Positions 36,601 through 47,148 of a stretch of DNA of 64,000 nt are shown here, piece by piece. The stretch lies in NCBI GenBank assembly GCA_948567375.1, contig OX419758.1, positions 40,997,473-41,061,472 on the forward strand. The letters are read 5' to 3'. Numbering within the stretch: the first letter of the stretch is position 1; every line of letters begins with the position of its first letter. Origin of the DNA: Lunularia cruciata. Lineage: Eukaryota; Streptophyta; Marchantiopsida; Lunulariales; Lunulariaceae. The notes beneath the pieces are model-generated. The model was not told the origin of the DNA. It did not search any database and saw only the letters and a program-made list of their open reading frames with translations. Made by a program: the position numbers and the translations under genes.

Positions 36601-39421
36601 GTTTTTGGTTCGTATAGTTTCGGTCCTAAGTGGGTTCTGGATCCTTTGTTCAGTGAATGCCTTCTGCTCCGATTATACTTATAAACCATGGGTTCTGGAT
36701 CAAATATGTTACTCTTTTCCTCTCCATTTCGTTTTTGTTCTTGGAGTACCTGTATATCTGTCATCCACTTCCAGGTCTATATACTTATCGGGCTAGCTTC
36801 AGGTATAAGTACTCACATTTCCAGACTTAAATGATATGACTATCCATACAGGTTGGAGGACCTGGAACGCTAGCAGAGTTTAGTGCACTTCCACGTGATG
36901 CAGACTTTGCGCCTGGCCAAGTGACGGGTTCTCAAGCTTCGACAGCAGGGGGGGTTATAGGTCGAAGAGATAACTTGGGAGCAATTGGAGATAATCTTAT
37001 GACTACTATTTCGAGTGCTGCTATTCATGACCAACAGTACAATAAAGATGCTCTAGCTTCTGCTTACCAAAATATACCTCTACCTGCTGATTCAGAACGC
37101 CCAAAAAGCTATGTGCCTGTAAGTATCGTCTCGTCAACCGGAAGCGTTGTCATCCAGTGAGCCGCATTATTTCAGTGATGTTTCTAAAAGTCTTCCGTCT
37201 CCTGCGTGTATGAGTCAAATTACTTATAGATTTCGCTTGATATAGGTGCCAAACTCCTCAATTTCAGGTTCCATTTAATCCCAGCTATTTGTGCTTGCAG
37301 AGAAATCCTGCTGTTGCTCCTTCGAGTTACCCTCAAGTGCCAGTTCCAATCATTGACAACCCTGCTCTCTGGGAGCATCTGGACACAGAAATCCTATTCT
37401 TTGCTTTCTATTTCCAACAGGTAACTTTTAGACTCACAGCATCGAGGAAGATGAAGACCGCTTTACGATGCACTCATCAACTTGGTCTCTGAATTTACAA
37501 TGTTTATCTAGTGTAATTTGACTCGACTTTCTGTAGATACTTCTTCTACTCATCAAGCGTACTGAATTTTTCGGCACCTTCTTTGAAAGCTTAAGCCTAG
37601 CACTGTCTAGAGCATAATATCTCATCCTAATGATTGGGCCAAGCAGATTCTGTTATCCACAACGGAATTTTCCGCTTGAAGATAACAACTTTTCTCCTGA
37701 ATAACGATAGGGAACTTATCAGCAATATATGGCTGCAAGAGAGCTGAAGAAGCAGTCGTGGAGATATCACAAAAAGTACAACACGTGGTTCCAGAGACAC
37801 GAAGAACCCAAAATTACCACAGATGAGTACGAGCAGGGTACTTACGTGTACTTTGATTTCCATATTGTACATGATGATCATCAACAAGGCTGGTACGAGT
37901 TCTCCCCTTATGTCATCTTCATTGTCCTTTGTATTAGTATTATGATCGTATCCTGTATCTGTGTGTTAATGTCCTGTTGTCTTTTTCTTTTCCTTCTTTT
38001 TGTGCTCTATGCTGTACAAAGATGCCCAGGAAAAGACTTTTGGAAGCATTTAGCATGCAAATGAATTGTGGACCTGAAGGGGAAATTGTGATGAAGACAT
38101 GCACCTGATAATGTCTTACGGAGCGTACAGAAATAGGGAAGAATACAGCTGCTATTAAGCTATAACCTAGCACGGGTTCAGTGTGGTTTGTCGGCCCATT
38201 GCATTTTGGTAACTCTCATAAAGCGCAATAACGGCTTTTGCTTCATGTGGGAAAGTCAGCTCAATCAAGTACGATCATTACTCAACCCAGTGTTCCAGGT
38301 CAAAGAGCTGGGTAGTTGTGATGTGAACTTCTGTTCAATCACCAAATCAAACAAAAGCTTCGGGTCTATATCCTTGAGAGGGCCAGTATGCTGGACTGCA
38401 AGCCTCCCCCATCGCAGTAGCACGACTGGGTAATTATTCAGAATAATCATTACCCTGAAATACGACCTTCAACATGTTCTTTGCTCATTCGCAATAGCTC
38501 AGGATCCCATGGGCTTTGGACTTATAACCATTTGATAATAGTTAGAGCATTCAGATCGAATTAGGAAGCTATCAGATGAGAGTTCTATCCGGTGGCCAAG
38601 TAAAGTGACCGAGAACTTTTCTCGCTGTGCTTGGATATTACGGGAAGATGCAGTAACCTCCCGCCTACCTCCTTTACTGGCGCCACTGGTCGTCTCGTCA
38701 AATTTTTGTCTTGACACTCCAATCACCAGGGCTTTACGATGTACATTGATTACTCTTTCAACAACACTGGTGAAAACAGAGCGAAACCGTAGAATTTTGT
38801 AGCAACATAAAATTGTGAGCCAAATACCTACAGGAAGATAGAAGATGTTTCAACAAATCTCTAAGGTTTGATAAAAGAGATTCTGTCACCAGGATAAAGT
38901 CACGTGAAGAATACTCACGGAGACAGTTAGTTTAGTTAGTGACAGTTTAGCGGGTAAACTTGATCAGTCTCGTAGTAACGAGTATCTACCTCGTGTGCCG
39001 ATCAAATCCAGTACTGTAGTTAGTTTGCGCTTCCGGCAATTGGCCTAGAAACGAATTTGAACCATAAAAGGAGAGATTCTTTCGTGATGAGATCCTCGTA
39101 GACGCATGCAACTGCTAAGTCGTATGCAGGAAAGTACGTTGTGGGATTCGACCCCACCTGCTGACGAGCAAATTTTATCCATTGCGATGCATATGAAGCC
39201 CTGAATTTCCAAGCGTTCGTTGGGGATCACCGCTGCTTACGTTACAATCTATTGAGTATACGGGACCACGCGATTCAATTGTGGGCAGTCGTTTGAGCTC
39301 TGGACTTCGATGATAGAAGATTGTCTTATATTGCGCTCCCCTATGATGTAACAGGTGCCAGAGGATCAAGACTGAGTTCACGTTTGAGTACAGTTACCTG
39401 GAAGATGAGCTTATCGTGTAA
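27622..39421 (+). CDS. NOT3: CCR4-NOT transcription complex subunit 3/5 (NOT3), 15 exons, 906 residues
   Basis: Scaffold subunit of the CCR4-NOT deadenylase complex (mRNA decay and transcription control). Exons: 27622-27714, 27907-28038, 28620-28757, 29154-29204, 29634-29723, 29833-29979, 30603-30729, 31172-31935, 34003-34179, 34911-35133, 35456-35598, 36852-37118, 37301-37420, 37711-37892, 39355-39421. All junctions are GT-AG and the frame stays open to TAA. The N-terminal NOT3/5 coiled-coil domain opens [21 protein letters not shown] and runs through exons 1-7. A low-complexity Ser/Gly/Val middle and Gln-rich segments (exons 8-10) follow. The C-terminal NOT box (exons 12-15) includes [31 protein letters not shown] and the end YLEDELIV. 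The start is set by the conserved N-terminus. The exon 10 start is the least certain, and the exon 8 acceptor has alternatives. Confidence 0.93.
29324..29349. repeat. Perfect 26 bp palindrome in NOT3 intron 4
   Basis: The 13-base half TCTTGCACTAGGG is followed immediately by its reverse complement, with no loop. It lies in intron 4 (29205-29633). It could be a cruciform-prone site or a scar of a foldback element. Confidence 0.85.
30274..30322. repeat. 21 bp inverted repeat (hairpin) in NOT3 intron 6
   Basis: Arm 30274-30294 (GAACAATTCATATGCCGGAAG) pairs with 30302-30322 with one mismatch around a 7-base loop. It would form a strong hairpin in the pre-mRNA of intron 6. It might be a foldback element remnant or a small-RNA precursor; nothing further supports either. 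Confidence 0.8.
32130..32585 (+). repeat. Repeat family R1, two copies in NOT3 intron 8
   Basis: About 180 bp copies at 32130-32310 and 32385-32585. Both share CGGTAC-AGGAGTACTG, GGCACTGATGAAGTC, TTTCATGGAGG and a GATATAC end. A third copy lies in intron 11 (36070-36262), and a reverse-orientation copy at 42105-42215. No coding content. Repeats of this kind explain the long introns 8 and 11. Confidence 0.75.
32748..33850 (+). repeat. Repeat family R2, tandem 350 bp units in NOT3 intron 8
   Basis: GTGTTCCTACCCGACTCCAGCC occurs at 32748 and 33098 (period 350), and ATGCCTTTGCTTCA at 32921 and 33268 (period 347). A third, divergent unit runs from about 33640 to 33850. A common core is a 'GAGTTCTGGAT..CCCGTTC..AACGGC.TCTG' block. 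Relatives lie at 35262-35330 and 36600-36760, and in reverse at 41300-41570 and 43005-43090. Confidence 0.75.
34510..34538. repeat. 11 bp perfect hairpin in NOT3 intron 9
   Basis: CCAGTGAAGGG (34510-34520) and its exact complement at 34528-34538, with a 7-base loop. Confidence 0.75.
36070..36262 (+). repeat. Repeat R1, third copy (NOT3 intron 11)
   Basis: Shares CGGTACAATGGGTACTGGCA, ATGAAGTCGT, GCTTACTATGAC and GTGATATACA with the intron 8 copies, at lower identity. An R2 relative follows at 36600-36760. Intron 11 (35599-36851) is therefore largely repeat-derived. Confidence 0.65.
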
Positions 39422-41299
39422 TGTAAAACCATGGTTGATTACACCAGTTGTAGCTTACTCATTCACCTTTTGGACGCTATGATATACTCATAGTACTACT
39501 GAATTCTTTTGGCACGGAATGTTAGAATTTAACATCCATGTGGGGATCCACTATAGGCATAGCGAAGGCTTTGTAACTTTTGAGACCTCTTGAATCAATT
39601 TCATCTCATATCGATCTTTTTGCAAACCTCTTCGTGCATAATGAATACATTGGAATATGATGTAATGCTTGTGGATGTGCTTCATTTACTCCTTGGGAAA
39701 GCAAAGTGGGGAGGAGCTTGTGCGTCTTTTGTGATTGTTATAAACCCGCAGCCTTAAAGCTCTGCATTTAGAGCATGACGTAGTACAGAAGATTCAGGTT
39801 CTTGCTGTCCCCTGAAACTTTACCTTACCGATCTAACTAGTACTTGGAGCTCCTTCGTAGTATTGGCTGCGCGCTTTTTTAGTATCCGTCAAGCGGATCT
39901 GGCCGGAAATTGTTCACTGGAAATCGCGCGTTAAGCAATTCCACAGAGAGTGCTAGAAGATCTCCCTTTCGTTGACGTGAACAGGGTTATGGGACAGGGG
40001 AAGATGCATCCTGGTTAAGGCTGCACCTAAATTGCAGTCAATTCCTACGTGAGTTTGTGGGGGGAAGTAGACGTCATACCAGACATATATCCTAGGACAA
40101 GACTATTTTATGCAGGTTCGGCAACCTTCGACATCATAGTACTCGGTGTAGCTGTTTGTGGTAACTCCAGGTATTGACCGTCTTCTTTGACAATGTTCCG
40201 CCCACTGACATAGTTCCTTGTCATTCAGTGACCTCTACAGGTCGACCCGTATTCACTTCATACAGACTCAGAAGCTACTAGCAGTACATTATTAGCTGCT
40301 CTTCCACTTCTGTAATGAGGTTCCTACCTCACCATGTGATCTTCTGATTCATCCGAAAGCTATCAGCTCATTGTAGTGGCTAAACGTAAGATGCGCAATC
40401 GATGAAGTGAACTAGTTGCAAACGAAGTAAATGCTTGACTAAACGCTGCAGTACCTTGGATTTTGAGATTTCACGTCCAAAACTCTGAAAGGATGACCTT
40501 TGAGAGTTTTGGATGCTGTTCGTCCCGTTCTCTTTGGGTTTTGCATCTCTTCGGGTCTCTGAACTTTGCCACTGCATCAGCATCAAATCAGCCCCCTCTA
40601 TAAGCGAGGATGGGGCTTTCAGATGGGTGCTACTCACCTGCCTGCACAATCGCTTGGAGGTAGTCACTTGGGACAGAAGGAGAATTTGTGGTGAATTATG
40701 CCATCATCCGTCATTGATTGGCACTGGGTGGGTGTATATATGAAAGGGGCCCCATATCACTACTACTGTATGTGCTAATATTCCTGTCTGTTCACACTCC
40801 AGCCTCCACTTCGTTTCTTCAAAGCTCCTCTTTATGTAGAGACTTTTTGCAATAGGGGCTAAACTTCTTCAATGCAATGCTTATCAACTCCCAAGTGTAT
40901 GAAGACTAAACTAGGAAACATACTACCGTTCGCTCGGAAGCAAAAGGACTTCACCTTCAAGATGCGGTCACAACAAGAAATATAACGGTTTAAAATGTGA
41001 CATATCACAATGAGTCGGGCTGTAGATATCTTCGTCTATTCCCGAGGATAGGGAAAATGACGACGTCTTGAACTTTCAGTGTTAAGAATACGCCTTGCTG
41101 TTTACAACATCTGGTCAATATATACAATCTTACCAGTACGACGGAGAATCCCCACTCTTATCATCTCTACAGATGTTCTCTCAATCATCCGTTACTGCTA
41201 ACTCTTTGATCAGCAATTAGACAGATCTATTGCTTATCGTCTGTTTTATATGACTTGTATTCGTTTGGGAAATCTTTCTCCTTTGTACTTAGCTATTTC
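39422..41299. other. Region downstream of NOT3; no gene recognised
   Basis: Contains the NOT3 3' UTR and terminator, which cannot be delimited. An imperfect 16 bp hairpin (15 of 16 paired, 4-base loop) lies at 40477-40512. Frames such as 40380-40667 are short and resemble nothing known. Confidence 0.5.
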
Positions 41300-41570
41300 A
41301 AGGTAGCCAACCACCTTGCAAATTTTACAGTCAATATCTTTACACGTGTATATATAGGTATACGAGAACGGAAGCTGTTTTGGGAACGGGTTATCCAGAA
41401 CTCATGAGGTGCAAATGAGCGATAAACAATATGTACATGATACTGAACACTAGGAATATGTAACCCCGAGGGTAGAATGCACGGGAAGGTCAGCGACACG
41501 CAAGACTAGAGGAGTGAAATCCTGAAGTTAGAATGCATCGAAGGTAACCTGAAGCAATGGCAGAATCTAA
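41300..41570 (-). repeat. Repeat R2, reverse-orientation copy
   Basis: The reverse complement carries TTCAGGTTACCTTCGATGCA, GAGTTCTGGATAACCCGTTC and ACCTATATATACAC, matching the NOT3 intron 8 units at about 32921-33080. Confidence 0.75.
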
Positions 41571-41808
41571 ATAAACATATTGAAACACCAGCATATCTAT
41601 ATGAGAAACATCATCGAATGAAATGCGAAATAATTGTCACGTGGAAACCGTTAGATAGCAACTCGCATAGTTGAGATGCAGCCTGCATAGAAACCGAGAC
41701 AGTACTCCCGCATAAGTAGAAAAATAAAGACTCCATGAAGAAACGGACAGCTGAAAAGGATGGAGATGAACTGGTGGCAAGAGATAAGAAATAGTCGGTA
41801 AATATCGT

Positions 41809-41960
41809 GGGTCAGGGAAGAGCTGAGTCAGGAAACGAAAATCGGAGAAGGTGGATGAGGCAGAGCACAGGAAGGATAAATCGGGTCAGGAAAGAGCTGA
41901 GTCAGGAAACGAAAATCAGAGAAGGTGGATGAGGCAGAGCACAGGGAGGGAGGATAAATC
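41809..41960. repeat. Tandem duplication, 74 bp unit
   Basis: GGGTCAGG starts at 41809 and again at 41883. The units share GAGCTGAGTCAGGAAACGAA and GAAGGTGGATGAGGCAGAGC almost without change. Confidence 0.9.
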
Positions 41961-42104
41961 GCTCAGAGAACGAGGGAAGACGAGCAAAGCATCCAAGGAC
42001 GTGGATATCGATATATCACAGCAAGCGCTATGGATGCCTGAGTCCAGAGAAGCCAAACAGCTGAGGGAAGCAGAAGACGGCCATAGTAAGTCCCCATGAA
42101 AACA

Positions 42105-43260
42105 CATGCGACGCTAAACACTTCATCAATGCCTCACACAGTGCCAAAGTAGCTGAGCTAGAGTCAGTACCCCTCATACCAAGTTTCTGCTCGAAAACTC
42201 ATGAGTGCCAAGGCAAACTCGGTTGCTCCCCTACAGTGCCGCTCAGAGGTCAGAAATAGTGAGAAATAGTGAGATATGATAAGCATCAGCGAAACAAACA
42301 TCAATTGTAAGAAAAATGCAGCGCTGCACGGGAAGGGACCAACAAAATGAACCAAAGTAGCAAGATACATTAAACATCAACGAAATAAACAGCATAGATA
42401 TCAGCGAAAGAAACATCTTCGTAAGAAAACTCAGCGCTTCTCGGGGAGGGACCTGCAAAATAAACCTTCTCGAAATAAAGTGCAGCACTGCAAGGGAAGG
42501 GACAAGCGGGGAGCCACAACGACTTTGCTATCCTTCACAAGTAAGGACTAGTGGGAGAGACCCAGCAAACCACGAGTGGGGAGTAAAACACATCATTGCT
42601 GCAACAAGAAAAGACAGCGGGAGAAACCCTATCAAACCCCAACCCAGCAAACCCAGCAGGAGAAACCCTCGCAAGGAGAGAAACGAGTAAGAGTACTAAA
42701 AAGAAAGGAGTGGAACTGGCGAAAGTGCAACTGACAGAGTCAACTGCAGCCTCGTGTGAAGGGAAGAACCATGTGGGCCACGTATCCATAAGCAGTGGAC
42801 ACGTGTCCAGCAGTCTGCGATGAAAATCCACATGGCTTAAAAATCCAAAGAGTGCTATACCACATATAAAATACACTGGAAGAGGCAAGCTTGTATCTAA
42901 GTCTAAGGAAAAACTACTGGTGGGCTCGAAAATGAGCTCCCCACCTGGCAGAAAGAAACAGATGTTTTCAGATCTCTTTATATACTAAGCTCAATGATAG
43001 ACCATAGATAGTATATATAGGTATACGAGAACAATAGCCATTCTGGGAACAGGTTATCCAGAACTCTGAAGTGTAAATGATCATGGATAGTGTATATATG
43101 GAAAAAGAAGTCAAGTACAACTCCTGATCAAATGTATGGTATCCAGACCTACAGTAATAAGTACTAGTGGGTTCGAATTGGAGCTACCTGTCTGGCAGAA
43201 AGAACATATGTTCTTAAATCTCTATAGATACTAAGCCCATGATAACCATGGATATCTTTT
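42105..43260 (-). repeat. Mixed repeat block: R1, R2 and local duplications
   Basis: 42105-42215 is an R1 copy in reverse (GCCTTGGCACTCATGAGTTTTCGAGCAG occurs in reverse complement, as at 32370). 42255-42500 holds two or three imperfect units built on CAGCG-AAAGAAACAT and GGGAAGGGAC. 42914-43010 and 43161-43260 are a duplicated block sharing TGGCAGAAAGAA and ATACTAAGC. 43005-43090 is an R2 fragment. The whole lies immediately 3' of the Penelope-like element in its reading direction. Confidence 0.6.
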
Positions 43261-43388
43261 TCCATTCGGAAGACTGAGCAAAATTTTTTCTGGATCATGT
43301 GAAGGGGGTAATTCTCAGAGATAAAGCTATTTATAAGTTTTCTACAAGCTAAAAGGTATGACTTTTTGGAATTACAGATCCGTCTATA

Positions 43389-45292
43389 TCAAACACATTC
43401 GGATTTTATAATCCCAAGTTTACATTTAGAGGAAATGTCTGAAAGAACGTGAGGGAGCAAGATTGTCTTGATGTGAGCAAAGTGAGGCAGCTCTTTCTTA
43501 TCATAGATAGAGACAAAGATATTGAAGTCGTCCTGAGTAATGCGACAGTCGAGATAATCACAGTGAGTGCCAAAATGAGTTTGAACTAGCTCACACGAGA
43601 GTCTAGGATATATCCCGCCACCTCTAGTAGCATCATCCATATACATAAAATCCGTAAAATGATCGAGTCCCAAGCCAACCACCAGAAGATCATCAACATA
43701 TCTTTGAACATGGGACAGGTCGTACAACAAAGCGACGTCATTGGCATCCAACAATCTGCGAATGAAGTCTAGTTCATAGGTGAAGAGGTATAGATTAGCC
43801 ACAAAGACAACACAAGGTGTCCCCATGGGTATCCCAATCTCTTGACGAAAGAGCTTATTTCCGAAAGTGATGTAGAGGTTATCAAAAAGGAATAACATCC
43901 AATAGATGAGACATTCCTCATCAACCGCCATGAATTTGAGATGTTTTGCCGATTGAGAGATATTGTTTTGGTTTTTAAGCCATCTATATTTAAGTCAAGT
44001 GTGGAGGTCTCAACCATTAACACGGTTTCCCTATACAGAATGAACCTATAATGGAAAATAGATCTGATGAGAGTATACAGTCTTGTCTTGAGATCATGAA
44101 GGTGAATCTTAGTATAAAGGGTGGTGAAATCAAAACTTTGAAAAAGAACCTTTTCCAAGGTGGCAGGAGTCTATTGCAAACCGGAATCTGTGGGAGGAGA
44201 GGATCTTCTCCTGCGCAGTCTTTGCACCCGCTCAAGCAAAACAGGAACGCCAGAAGAGTCGCCCAAGATCCAGCTAGAGTCGACCATCAGCCCCACTCGT
44301 AAGAACTCATGCCGCCAGAGGTCGTTTGCAGAAGGGAGCAATGCTTTGAAGAATGAGCTCAGCCAACGAGAAAGTTTAGACAAGGAAGTGGAGTAGCCTG
44401 CTGCAATGAACCGAGGAGCAATGGGAGACTTATGGAATTTCCAAGCGCAGCAGAAGTAAGGGAGTCTCTCGGAATCCTTGGAAGCACGAAATCCCTGAGA
44501 GGTATTGAAACGGTGGTGAGAAAGTAAAAGTTGGTTTTGAGGAAGCAATGAGAGTTTATAGGTTGCTGAAGGAGAATGAAGCTCGTTGAGTAAAGTTTGA
44601 ATGTAAAAGTGTCGGCAAACAAATACAAAATTGTTGGGACACTTGTCCATATAAGTAATAATGAAACGAGACTTGAAATGAGTAAGAAGTTTTCGATCAT
44701 GAGGAGAGAGAAAAATCGGATCGACAGAATTGAAATCATCATGCATGGGAGGGAGATTGAGTAAAAGTTTAACCTTTTGTAGGATGGTGACTTTCCAGTG
44801 GTAAAAAATACCTATGGTGCCTAATATGGCTTCGTAATAAAGAACAAAATTACGAATACAAGTTTGAATCGCAATGAAAGTAGAGGGGGGAGAGGTGGGC
44901 AAAATCCAAAACTTGGTTCCTCTAGAGAAGAGAAGTGAAATGTTGTTGGAAGGTAAAATGTGAAGCGATGCTGTAATGACATGCCCGTGTGAAGGGTTAA
45001 TGAAATCTGGATGTTGAAGACAACTGCAGGGAGAAGGAGGAGAAGAAAAATGTAATAATTTCCGTGAAAGGGAGGCAAAGTTAAAATGTAAACGGCCTAG
45101 AGTTTTACCATACTTAAAAGCAACAATGGGGATAGTAAAAGGAGTACATGGAGGTAAAGCCTGTAAAACTTCTGGATCTCTCAACAAAGCTTGTAAACGG
45201 ACCTTGTCTATCTCCTTAGAGGTGAAAGGGAAAATGAGAAGGGTGGGACGAATGTCTGGAGTGGATCTACGATGCGAGAGGTATGGAGACAA
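43389..45292 (-). pseudogene. Penelope-like reverse transcriptase
   Basis: Frame 45292-44171 carries the linker and RT entry: FIITYMDKCPNNFVFVCRHF, then LPYFCCAWKFHKSP and IAPRFIAAGYSTSLSKLSRW. Frame 44158-43769 has FQSFDFTTLYTKI, the first catalytic Asp region. Frame 43931-43389 has FRQEIGIPMGTPC, RYVDDLLVVG with the catalytic Asp pair, and YLDCRITQ. This motif series is the Penelope RT, related to telomerase RT rather than to LTR elements. The RT is continuous except for two frame changes near 44170 and 43930. Confidence 0.88.
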
Positions 45293-46243
45293 GGAAGAGC
45301 AAAAGACGTTTGAGGAGTGTAGTGATATCCGCTTCAGTCCTAAGTAAAATCACTGAAGGAGTAGTTTTAAGGACGTGAATAATCCTCAACAAATTACGAA
45401 TGCGAAAACATGCGAGAGAGGAGTCAGAGAGGGTATCAGAGTCAAACAAGAAAAATAGATGAGAAATACGACAGAGGTAATCTCGATAGGCATATCTTCT
45501 AAAAATGGGAAAGTTGGCCGTAGGGGATGTGGAAAGAGGAGAAATAGTCCCGAAAGAAGAAACAAAAGGGTTGACAGAAGAGAGGAGAAGTGTGGTTGCG
45601 CGCATATTACGCCGATAGTCGATGCGAGATACTCTGCCACGAATGTTGTACCCACGAGGAGCACAACAGTTGAGGAGACGGATCCAAAAGAGCTCCTTCG
45701 GGTTAGCAAAATCTCTAAAACTAGTACCTGGACCATAGGGAACAGACGGAAGTCATGAAACCCAAATTTGGCCATTGCGGACATCAAGGGAGTAAAGTCG
45801 AAGGCAGAAGACCGAAGAACAAAGAGAGACTTTCCCAAACGGCAGTGTTGTTGAAATCTTCGAAAAGCAGAACCCACAGTTTGGCCCACATAGCATTTGC
45901 CATTATGCAAGGAATAAATGATATAGATAACTCCCAAGTCATATAAGGGGTGAAGAAACGAAACCTGTCTAGTATGGTGAAATCTCAAAGTCCTTAAGTG
46001 CTGCAGAATGGGATCCGGTTTTGTAGAAAAATGACTGGTGAACAAACATGTCCTGATTGTGGGCCAATCAATCCTACCTGGAGGGAAAGGGAAAGTCTGA
46101 GTAAGGTTAAGTGTAAAGATGGATCTGAAAGAGATGTTGCTTGGTAGAGAGGTGCCCATGTAGGGTGTAAACACGAGGTGAGGTGAAGGCAAAAGAGTGT
46201 CGGGACAGACTTTAAAGAAACCCAAAACTTCGATGATGTGCAA
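45267..46243 (-). pseudogene. GIY-YIG endonuclease domain of the Penelope-like element
   Basis: Frame 46243-45386 contains GVIYIIYSLHNGKCYVGQT, the GIY-YIG core, then FRRFQQH and MAKFGFHDFRLF. After a frame change it continues in 45605-45267 and just upstream, giving NPKELFWIRLL (with the catalytic Glu) and RGYNIRGR. It would nick DNA to prime reverse transcription. All core residues survive. About 110 residues precede the core without a recognised domain. Confidence 0.85.
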
Positions 46244-46277
46244 AAAGGTGAGTTAAGAAAGGAACAAGAAGACTGAC

Positions 46278-46332
46278 ATGGACTGGTTTGTCCTGGTGAC
46301 GTGGACTGGTTCATCCTGGTGATGTGGACTGG
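46278..46332. repeat. Short tandem repeat, 23 bp unit
   Basis: ATGGACTGG/GTGGACTGG followed by TT-GTCCTGGTGA-type sequence recurs about 2.4 times. It sits at the 5' edge of the Penelope-like element. Confidence 0.75.
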
Positions 46333-46529
46333 AACGGTCTCGTGACTTGGTCAAGGCTAATGTGGAAATGATCGAGGGTAAGAAATGCAAAATGTCAGTG
46401 AGGATCAAATCCAGAGGGGGAGCGAGGTTCGAGAAGAATAAACTCTAGAACATGAAGAGTAGGGGGCCGAGGTGGCAATAACTAAAGTGCAAGGCTCGAG
46501 AGCCAGAAAGGGAACCCAGAGGAAACACG

Positions 46530-46635
46530 TGTATATATACAATCAGCGTCTAACGTTCGTCACATATTAATATTCTTTACATGGTGTATATATACAATCA
46601 GCGTCTAACTTTAGTCACATATTATTACCGGCTAG
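46530..46635. repeat. 55 bp tandem duplication
   Basis: GTATATATACAATCAGCGTC occurs at 46531 and 46586 and continues as TAAC.TT.GTCACATATTA in both. Lies in the spacer before bL27c. Confidence 0.9.
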
Positions 46636-46639
46636 ATAT

Positions 46640-47148
46640 TGGATTTATAAGTTTGTTGCGAGAATCCCAAGTTTTTGTTTGTAGATGAAATTGATTCCTT
46701 TTAAAGATTAAAGCAGGAACATTTCAAATTTCAGTTCATCCCTTATTATTAAGAAACATATATATCAATACATAGCGTAAACGAGAAGGAAAAAAGTATA
46801 AGATGAACAAATTGTGTATGCTTTGGACTGCCGCGCAGTTAACCGCGACCACGGTGAGAACCACCCGGATCCGATAATGTACCGTGGTTGGGTAGAAACA
46901 ACAGCACGTTCAGTTGCCGCGAGTGTCCAGTGGTTTGAAGCGAGATAGCCAAATTTCCAAAGGTCCAGAGGGGATCTGGACGTCGTCATTTCCCTATCCA
47001 CAGACAATCCACAGAGAACACACGAAGGGCTGAAGGAGGAAAAACAAACAACGGCGAAGACAGTCTTGACCAAGGCTGTGGTGGCTCAGGAACGATTAGG
47101 GAGAGAGACACATACATAGAGGGAGATAACAATTTGAGGTGTTGAATA
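46640..47148 (+). other. Upstream region of bL27c
   Basis: Holds the promoter and 5' UTR of the plastid L27 gene. The last 100 bases before the ATG are purine-rich (GGGAGAGAGACACATACATAG). No TATA box was fixed. The minus-strand frame at 46765-47073 is not recognised and is probably not a gene. Confidence 0.45.

Larger units (their letters stand above)
43389..46314 (-). mobile_element. Penelope-like element with N-terminal GIY-YIG (permuted type)
   Basis: On the minus strand a GIY-YIG endonuclease domain (46243 to about 45500) comes first, then a long linker, then a Penelope/telomerase-type RT (about 44750-43389). Classical Penelope elements have GIY-YIG after the RT. The N-terminal order is that of the Chlamys/Naiad type described from the green lineage, protists and invertebrates. 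There are at least three frameshifts, so this copy is dead. No LTRs or target duplication were found. The 3' flank carries R1/R2 repeats. Confidence 0.85.

Noticed and set aside
39130-39175. Possible tRNA on the minus strand, with a T-arm-like GTGGG-GTCGAAT-CCCAC
   Set aside because: No matching acceptor stem or anticodon arm at the right distance, and the loop lacks the usual TTC. Most likely chance.
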